Part shown: positions 32,982-38,481 of the stretch, piece by piece
Layout: each line of letters begins with the position of its first letter
Numbering within the stretch: position 1 is the stretch's first letter
From: Nocardia sp.
Lineage (GTDB): Bacteria > Actinomycetota > Actinomycetes > Mycobacteriales > Mycobacteriaceae
Direction of reading: 5' to 3'
Length of the DNA stretch: 38,481 bases
Assembly (NCBI GenBank): GCA_014360565.1
Contig: JACIXH010000025.1
Span: 1-38,481 of the forward strand
Notes under the pieces: model-generated
What the model was told of the DNA's origin: nothing
Seen by the model: the letters and a program-made list of their open reading frames with translations, nothing else
The model's database searches: none
Made by a program: the position numbers and the translations under genes

Positions 32982-34150
32982 GAGCACACCTCCAGGGCAA
33001 GGGCGGGGTCGGCGGTCAGGATGTGCTGGGGCAGCCGTGGATACCCGCAGAAGCCGTCGGCCATGGTGGTCGCGCTGTAGGCGCCGGTTGATCCGATGAT
33101 CAGCCGGTCGCCCGGCGCCAGCGACGCCGGGAGCAGATAGGGATTCGCGGCCCGCAGTTCGTCTTGTGGGTCGCATGTCGGGCCGCACAGCACCACCGGA
33201 CGGCACGGCCGGCCGGCCGGATGGTCGATGACCTCGACGGGATATTCCAGGGCACCGAACGCGCCCTCCGTCAGACCCGCGTTCCAGATCCCCACGTCGA
33301 GCGCGACGAACACCTGATCGGCGCGCTCGACCACCGCCTTGACCGTGGTCACGGTGATTCCCGCTTCGGCGACCAGGCCGCGCCCCGGTTCGATCACCAC
33401 ATCGGGCGATTCGGTACCGAAGCAGTCCCGCACGGCCGTAGTGATCACGGTGGCCCACTCCGGCTCCCGCACTGCCGCATCACGATAGGCCGCCGGCATA
33501 CCGCCACCGACGTTCAGCACGCGCAGGCTGTGCACTCCGCGGGCGGCTATGTCCTGCCACACCCGCGCGGCTTCGGCGATCGCCGTCCGCCAGCACGTGG
33601 GATCGGTCTGCTGGCTGCCGCTGTGCCAGGTCAGACCCGCAACGTCCATACCGACCCCCGCCGCCGAGACCGCCAGTTCCACGGCTTCGGTGGGGGCGCA
33701 GCCGAATCGCGCGCTCATCGGCAGACGCGCGTCGCCCGTGGGCACCGCCAGGCGCAGCAGCACCGATGAGCCGGGAGCGCACCGCCGGAGCCTGGCGAGC
33801 TGTGCCGCCGAATCGAAGGTGAACATCCGAACGCCGAGGTCGAATGCCGCCGCTATCTCGGCCTCGCTACGGAAAACATTGCTGTGCGAGAGCCGGTCGG
33901 CGGGGCAACCAACGGCCAGGGCGAGCCTGACCTCCGCTGTCGAGGAGACGTCGAGCCATGCCCCGCGCCGCGACAACAGTTCCAGCAGTAGTGGTTCCGG
34001 CCTGGCCTTCACAGCGAATTGCACTCGCGCGAAGGGCGCCATCGCCGCCAGGTGCCGGTCATAGGCCTGTTCAGCAGCCTCGATATCGAAAACAGCATAC
34101 GGTGTTTCACAGTTGATCCGGGCAAAGCGACGCAAGCGGTCACTCAGCAT
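32978..34150 (-). CDS. Ornithine/lysine-type PLP decarboxylase (fold type III)
   Basis: This 390-residue protein resembles eukaryotic-type ornithine decarboxylase more than LysA. It shows the PLP lysine FAVKARP (K48), DVSSTAEV, MFTFDSAAQL, the substrate-site RFGC, THGS-like HSGSQ, NVGGGMPA, EPGRGLVAEAG, the catalytic cysteine in CGPTCDPQD (C326) and the tyrosine in GAYSA (Y358). It should yield putrescine, cadaverine or a related diamine. Start ATG 34150 has AAGGAG 8 nt upstream. It is the first gene of the operon and its product is the likely amine component. Confidence 0.92.
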   Translation of the reverse strand: MLSDRLRRFARINCETPYAVFDIEAAEQAYDRHLAAMAPFARVQFAVKARPEPLLLELLSRRGAWLDVSSTAEVRLALAVGCPADRLSHSNVFRSEAEIAAAFDLGVRMFTFDSAAQLARLRRCAPGSSVLLRLAVPTGDARLPMSARFGCAPTEAVELAVSAAGVGMDVAGLTWHSGSQQTDPTCWRTAIAEAARVWQDIAARGVHSLRVLNVGGGMPAAYRDAAVREPEWATVITTAVRDCFGTESPDVVIEPGRGLVAEAGITVTTVKAVVERADQVFVALDVGIWNAGLTEGAFGALEYPVEVIDHPAGRPCRPVVLCGPTCDPQDELRAANPYLLPASLAPGDRLIIGSTGAYSATTMADGFCGYPRLPQHILTADPALALEVCS

Positions 34151-34445
34151 CCAGGGATCTCCTTCCGGTGGAATACATCGGCGATATGCACGAGCGGTCG
34201 AACCCCGTGCGGCACAGTACATCCAGCCAAGGCCCGATCTTGCCGATATGTGTGTCGCCGGTGTGTCCGGGCCGATGTCTCGCTCCGCCGGCGGCCCCGC
34301 GTTCCTTTCGATGCGCCCCCACCCAGCTGACCCGACTCGATGGCACGGCCGACGCAACCTGTTGCACGGGACTGCAATCCATGCGAGCAACGACAGTCAT
34401 GGTCGCCGAGACACCCGTCAACCAAAGCGTTCGGCGTACCCGTCC
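34151..34445. other. Upstream region of decarboxylase operon
   Basis: About 295 bp without a convincing gene; it should contain the promoter of the operon. I see no clear iron-box or Zur-box-like palindrome in it. Confidence 0.5.
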
Positions 34446-34793
34446 TCACTCGATGGCGAACTCCCCCAGCAACCGCAACTCGAACAGCCGCACCACCTCG
34501 GACAGCGCATCACCAGGGAGCTCGAGATACTCGTAGGTCACGTTGAGCCAGAGCACCGGCAGCGTACCGGCGGCAGCCAGTACGACATCCGGCACGAGCA
34601 GATCGTTCTCCATCGATTCTGTCTCGAAGTAGCCACGAGCCCGAAACCGCGCCGACGGAAAAGGCGAAAGTACCGGCGTAAGAGCCTCTTTCAGCCCGAC
34701 CAGTCGGTGATAGGCGGCAGCTCGCGTCGCCGCCCGCAACGGCCCGGCCCATTCCCGGCATACCAGCACCGATTGCCCCACCTTCGACCACAC
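34446..34793 (-). CDS. Hypothetical protein
   Basis: This 115-residue frame starts at GTG 34793 (or GTG 34769, behind GGTGGGG) and ends at 34446. It reads as a plausible folded protein (CREWAGPLRAATRAAAYHRL, TLPVLWLNVTYEYLELPG), but I do not recognise it. An in-frame TGA lies only six codons upstream of the start. A protein-like stretch in another frame further upstream (around 34800-34950) raises the possibility that this is the 3' part of a frameshifted gene. It sits between the decarboxylase operon and the reductase gene, on the same strand. Confidence 0.5.
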   Translation of the reverse strand: MWSKVGQSVLVCREWAGPLRAATRAAAYHRLVGLKEALTPVLSPFPSARFRARGYFETESMENDLLVPDVVLAAAGTLPVLWLNVTYEYLELPGDALSEVVRLFELRLLGEFAIE

Positions 34794-34971
34794 TCGGATG
34801 CCATCCCGTCAGCGCTGGCGCGCTCGAAGGTGTGGCACCAGATTTCGACGCGGCGCGTGATGTGCCCCAACCGTAGCTGGCGTCGAAGGCAGCGCCAAGC
34901 ATCGCGAACCTGCGCATCGGCGGCCTCGAGAATCCGACAGCCGACATTGAGACAGATCGGTCGTGACGCTC

Positions 34972-36180
34972 CTAGCTTCGCGCACGCACCAGTGCAGTCA
35001 CCAGCGAACCACATTCCAGCGCAGCAGCATTCACCTGCGCAGACCACTGACTGTTGGTGACCACCACCATCGACTCCGGTCGCGGATTACCCACACAAAA
35101 CGGTGCGAGCTCGCGGAAGAACTCGTCGGGCTCGAACACCGCTTCCGGCGGGTGAACCCCGGGACGGTCCACTTCGAGTAACGCACCCACCGCGAGCGGG
35201 ATGCCCGTGGCCTCGGCCATGTTCAGCCCGGGGACCTGCCCCAGGGCACACGCGATCGTCGTGAGCACACCGTCGACGGTGCCGGTCGCCGTCGCGAACA
35301 GCGGCGGCAGTGTGCCGTTGTCCAGCGCCGCGACCGGTGAACTCGGTAGCGCGTTCTCGACGATCGCCGCCAACTGCGCGGCCCGCTCCCTCGACAGCAA
35401 CCCGGACCGGACCGAGGACCCCAGCGCTGTCAAGGGCGCGATGACATAACGCGGGGCAAGGGCCACGTTCACACAGTCGACGATCTCCGGGAAGGTCCGC
35501 GCGAGCGTCACCGGTTCGGGATGCCCGAAGGTCCACCCGGTGGCCGCACCCATCCCCGGGTAGTCGACCGTCGTTTTCCGTAGCGGCTTCTCCCGCACCT
35601 GCGCGTTGCCACGGATCACCGGAATCGGCGCACTCACCTGCTCGATGCCGTGCACGATCGCCGCACTCGGCCGCCACGACCGCTGTTTGGGCTGCGCCAT
35701 CAGCAGATTCCACCCGGTGACCACCGAGTCCACCTGGTCCAGCGCGTCGATGGCCTTGCGCGCCAGCAGATTCGCGACACCAGGGCTGGCGCCCATGCCG
35801 ATCACCGCGGTCACTCCGGCGGCCGCCGCCTGCTCGTTCATGTCCAGCATGGTCGACGTCGGCGCCGGATCGTCACAGACGTCGAGATAGTTGCGTCCCG
35901 CCTCGATCACCGCGGACAGAATCCCCGGCCCGAATCGGAAGTACGGTCCGACCGTATTCAGCACCACATCACACTCACGCACGAGCGCCACCAGTCGCCG
36001 ACGATCGGTGACATCTATCCGGCACGCGCGTGCACCGTGTCCGATCTCCTCGGCGACCGCTCCTGCCTTCGCCTCGTCGAGATCGGCTACCACAACCTGC
36101 TCTATATTTCCCTGCGCAGCAAGCATTTTCGCCGCCGACCGGCCGATCTCGCCCGCACCACCCAACACCAGAACACGCAT
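34972..36180 (-). CDS. Saccharopine-dehydrogenase-like NAD(P)-binding protein
   Basis: This 402-residue protein begins with a Rossmann motif VLVLGGAGEIGRSAAK (about 3-18) and VVVADLDEAKA, and continues with CDVVLNTVGPYFRFG, MGASPGVANLLARKA and a C-terminal alpha/beta domain, as in saccharopine dehydrogenase/carboxynorspermidine dehydrogenase relatives. The start 36180 has GGGAGG 6 nt upstream. It lies 23 nt after the MMPL stop, so the two are probably co-transcribed. An oxidoreductase acting on an amino acid or polyamine-like substrate is the likely role. The link to the decarboxylase operon 820 bp downstream is conjectural. Confidence 0.87.
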   Translation of the reverse strand: MRVLVLGGAGEIGRSAAKMLAAQGNIEQVVVADLDEAKAGAVAEEIGHGARACRIDVTDRRRLVALVRECDVVLNTVGPYFRFGPGILSAVIEAGRNYLDVCDDPAPTSTMLDMNEQAAAAGVTAVIGMGASPGVANLLARKAIDALDQVDSVVTGWNLLMAQPKQRSWRPSAAIVHGIEQVSAPIPVIRGNAQVREKPLRKTTVDYPGMGAATGWTFGHPEPVTLARTFPEIVDCVNVALAPRYVIAPLTALGSSVRSGLLSRERAAQLAAIVENALPSSPVAALDNGTLPPLFATATGTVDGVLTTIACALGQVPGLNMAEATGIPLAVGALLEVDRPGVHPPEAVFEPDEFFRELAPFCVGNPRPESMVVVTNSQWSAQVNAAALECGSLVTALVRARS

Positions 36181-36203
36181 CAGTGCCTCCCTTCGTTAGA
36201 ACG

Positions 36204-38481
36204 CTACCCAACCACCGAGACAGTCGGCCGAGTATCGGTGGATGCGATCGGCGGCGTGTTCCCGGCACCGGGAAACCACCAGTTCAGCCGGTCGGCCAAC
36301 GACATCAGCACCGGAACCATGATCAACCGGACCAGGGAGATATCGATCGCGACGGCGACCGCGAGCCCGAAACCGATCTGTTTGAGCTCGAGCACCTCGG
36401 CGACCACCAGCGATCCGAACACCGCGATCATGATCAATCCGGCGACAGTGATCTGCGGGGCCACCCGAGCCATGGCCCGGCGCACCGCTTCGGCGGTGTC
36501 ACCACACAGCAGGTATTCCTCCCTGATGCGCCGGACCATGAATACCTCGTAGTCCATGGACAGCCCGAACAGCACCGCGAACATGGCGACCGGCAGGAAT
36601 GCCTGAATGCTCCCGACACTGGTGAACGCGAAAAGTGATTCACCGTAGCCGTATTGGAACACCGCGACGGTAGCGCCCAGCGCCGCTGCCGTTGCCAACG
36701 CGTTCAACACGAGCGCTTTCACCGGGATGACAACACTGCGCAGGGTGAGCACCAGGTAGATCAGCGAGATCACCAGCACCAGGATCACGACGAGCGGAAA
36801 CATCTGTGATGTCTCGGTCGCCAAATCCCGGTATTGCGCCGACATACCGCCGATGCGCACCTGGATACCGCTGTCGGCCAAGGGCTGTGCCTGCGTTCGG
36901 AGTTCGCTGACGAGCATGCCGGTCTCCGGTGCGTCGACCGGGTGCGCCGGCTGGATCATCGCCAGCAGGCAGCCGGGATTCGCGGCGTCATCGATCAGCG
37001 AGCCGCTGACAGCCTGACCGATCGAACCCTTGACCAGCTGGTCGAGGCCGGCTCCGGGCACCGCGTCGAATGCCGATACCGCCGAACGCACCCCGTCCTC
37101 GACACGCACGCTGTCGAGGTAGCCGCGGAACCGGTCGGCATCGGCGCCCGACATCGTTCGGCCCTGCGGCACACAGGCCGTAGCGTAGATCGGGGCGACC
37201 GCCGAGCCGCCGAAAGCCTGTGCCGCGGTCTGGTAGCCACGCCCCGCAGAGGTTTCCGACAGCGCCGCGATACCCAGATCGAGCCCCAGGCGCATGCCGG
37301 TGACCGGCAGTGCCAGCAGGATCAGCAACCCGAACGCGGGAATGCCCCACGCCGCCGGCCTACGCTGGACGAACCCGACCCACCGGTACCACCGGCTCGC
37401 CGTCGGATCCGCGGTGTGCACCGCCCCGGCTCTGCGCCCGAGGCGAGCAGCGAGGACCGCGAGCGCAGCAGGAAGTGCCGTGACGGCCGCAAACATCGAA
37501 CACAGCACGACAAGTCCTGCGGCGATAGCAATTTCGCGGAACACGGGACCATCGATGATCATGATCGAACACAGCGACACCATCACGATGACGCCCGAGA
37601 TGATCACAGTGTGACCCGATGTCTGCAAGGCGCGTGTCAACGCGGTCATCACGGTGGCCGGGTGGCCGGCCGCGTCGTCGGTACGCTCGGCGAGTTCCTC
37701 GCGGAACCTGCTGATGATGAACAACGCGTAGTCGATTCCGACGCCGAGGCCGATGATCGTCGCGACCACCAGCGCGAACTGTGACATGCCGACCGAATCC
37801 GAGACGACGGCGATGGCGCAGCTGCTCAGCGCCACACCGAATACCGCCGACCCGACCGCCAGCGCCGAGGCGAGTAGTGACCGCAGCCCCCACACCAGCA
37901 GTAGCGCAGCCAGGGTCAGACCGATGATCTCGGCCCGCGTCTGGTCCTCGCGTTCCACGTCGGCGAGCGCCTTGTTCAGCGGGGTTTCCCCGGTGAGGTC
38001 GACGGTGACCCCATCAGGAAGGTCCAACTCCGCCAGTTTTCCCGCGATCTGGTCGGTCACCACATCGCGAGCGGCCACCTCGCCGCCGAGAGCGAGCAGG
38101 ACCATCGCCGCACGGCGGTCCTGCGTCGCCAAATTCTGACCGATCTGGGGTGTGGTGGGGTCGAGAATGTCGCCGACACCTTCGATCTGCCGCATCGCGT
38201 CGACGACTGGTCGAACTGCCCTTTCGACAGCTCGCCCATCATCGGCGGACACCACGACCGCGACCTGTTCGGCACCGATTCGAGGGAACCGATCAGCCAG
38301 GACCTGGGTCGTCGCCGCGGACTCCGAATTCGAGATCGCGTAGTCGGGCAGGCTGAGATGCCGTTCCAGCGCGGTGAACTGGACGCCGCCGACAACGGCG
38401 ATGATCGCCCAACACACGAGGATCGGCCAGCGGAACCGATAGCACAGCCGGGCCCACCCGGCGGCGAGGCCGCGGTGGGTA
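36204..38481 (-). CDS. MMPL/RND family transporter, 5'-truncated by window end
   Basis: At least 758 residues of an RND-superfamily MMPL transporter are visible; the frame remains open at the window edge and the true start lies beyond it. Two RND halves each contain a large non-cytoplasmic domain, and the conserved intramembrane Asp-Tyr motifs appear as GVGIDYALFII and GLSMDYEVFMV, in the proton-relay helix pair. MmpL-type proteins export lipids, siderophores and other specialised metabolites. It sits 23 nt upstream of the saccharopine-dehydrogenase-like gene and may export the product of the nearby cluster. Confidence 0.92.
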   Translation of the reverse strand, partial: THRGLAAGWARLCYRFRWPILVCWAIIAVVGGVQFTALERHLSLPDYAISNSESAATTQVLADRFPRIGAEQVAVVVSADDGRAVERAVRPVVDAMRQIEGVGDILDPTTPQIGQNLATQDRRAAMVLLALGGEVAARDVVTDQIAGKLAELDLPDGVTVDLTGETPLNKALADVEREDQTRAEIIGLTLAALLLVWGLRSLLASALAVGSAVFGVALSSCAIAVVSDSVGMSQFALVVATIIGLGVGIDYALFIISRFREELAERTDDAAGHPATVMTALTRALQTSGHTVIISGVIVMVSLCSIMIIDGPVFREIAIAAGLVVLCSMFAAVTALPAALAVLAARLGRRAGAVHTADPTASRWYRWVGFVQRRPAAWGIPAFGLLILLALPVTGMRLGLDLGIAALSETSAGRGYQTAAQAFGGSAVAPIYATACVPQGRTMSGADADRFRGYLDSVRVEDGVRSAVSAFDAVPGAGLDQLVKGSIGQAVSGSLIDDAANPGCLLAMIQPAHPVDAPETGMLVSELRTQAQPLADSGIQVRIGGMSAQYRDLATETSQMFPLVVILVLVISLIYLVLTLRSVVIPVKALVLNALATAAALGATVAVFQYGYGESLFAFTSVGSIQAFLPVAMFAVLFGLSMDYEVFMVRRIREEYLLCGDTAEAVRRAMARVAPQITVAGLIMIAVFGSLVVAEVLELKQIGFGLAVAVAIDISLVRLIMVPVLMSLADRLNWWFPGAGNTPPIASTDTRPTVSVVG

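Noticed and set aside
34151..34445. Iron box upstream of the putative catechol-polyamine operon
   Set aside because: I looked for DtxR/IdeR- or Zur-like palindromes because a siderophore-like product was inferred, and found none convincing.

Overview
The window looks like chromosome of a high-GC mycolate-type actinobacterium, most probably Nocardia or a close relative. This rests on very GC-rich codon use, frequent GTG/TTG starts, an Lsr2 nucleoid protein, an LldD2-type lactate dehydrogenase, an F420-type LLM oxidoreductase, an Eis-like acetyltransferase and an MMPL transporter. No rRNA, tRNA, CRISPR array, integrase or intact insertion sequence was seen. Family calls come from motifs and remembered family patterns, not from database searches.

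Region 1 (1-10602) looks like a zinc-controlled metallophore locus. A tandem Dpp/Opp-type ABC ATPase on the plus strand faces a tightly coupled minus-strand operon: fold-type III PLP decarboxylase, cysteine-synthase/rhodanese fusion, class V cysteine desulfurase (interrupted by an in-frame TGA), and an ATP-grasp ligase. The operon's upstream region holds two Zur-type palindromes, one on the operon side and one just ahead of a divergent methyltransferase gene. An MFS exporter with a divergent TetR regulator follows. Exporter, biosynthetic enzymes and peptide/metallophore-type ABC importer together resemble opine-metallophore or EDDS zincophore loci in logic, but the enzyme set differs and points to a sulfur-containing or amide-linked amino-acid product.

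Region 2 (10633-16356) holds a decayed ABC-transporter fragment, a Fur/Zur-family regulator, an exported epoxide-hydrolase-like protein, and a plus-strand group of SDR, second epoxide-hydrolase-like enzyme, F420/LLM oxidoreductase and another SDR. This looks like a small catabolic or detoxification cluster.

Region 3 (16357-28438) is a mixture of ordinary accessory genes: secreted histidine phosphatase, Lsr2, methyltransferase/HxlR pair, LldD, an NAD(P)-binding reductase with TetR and membrane protein, a latex-clearing-protein-like DUF2236 oxygenase with divergent TetR and a clear operator, an ArsR/SRPBCC pair, a DUF6098-like protein and a secreted protein.

Region 4 (28548-38481) looks like a second specialised-metabolite locus. 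A translationally coupled minus-strand operon encodes an ornithine/lysine-type decarboxylase, Eis-like GNAT, acyl-CoA/AMP ligase, aromatic FAD hydroxylase and chorismate pyruvate-lyase-like enzyme. Upstream on the same strand lie an MMPL exporter (cut by the window end) and a saccharopine-dehydrogenase-like reductase. The simplest inferred product is a hydroxybenzoyl- or catechoyl-diamine conjugate that is then exported.
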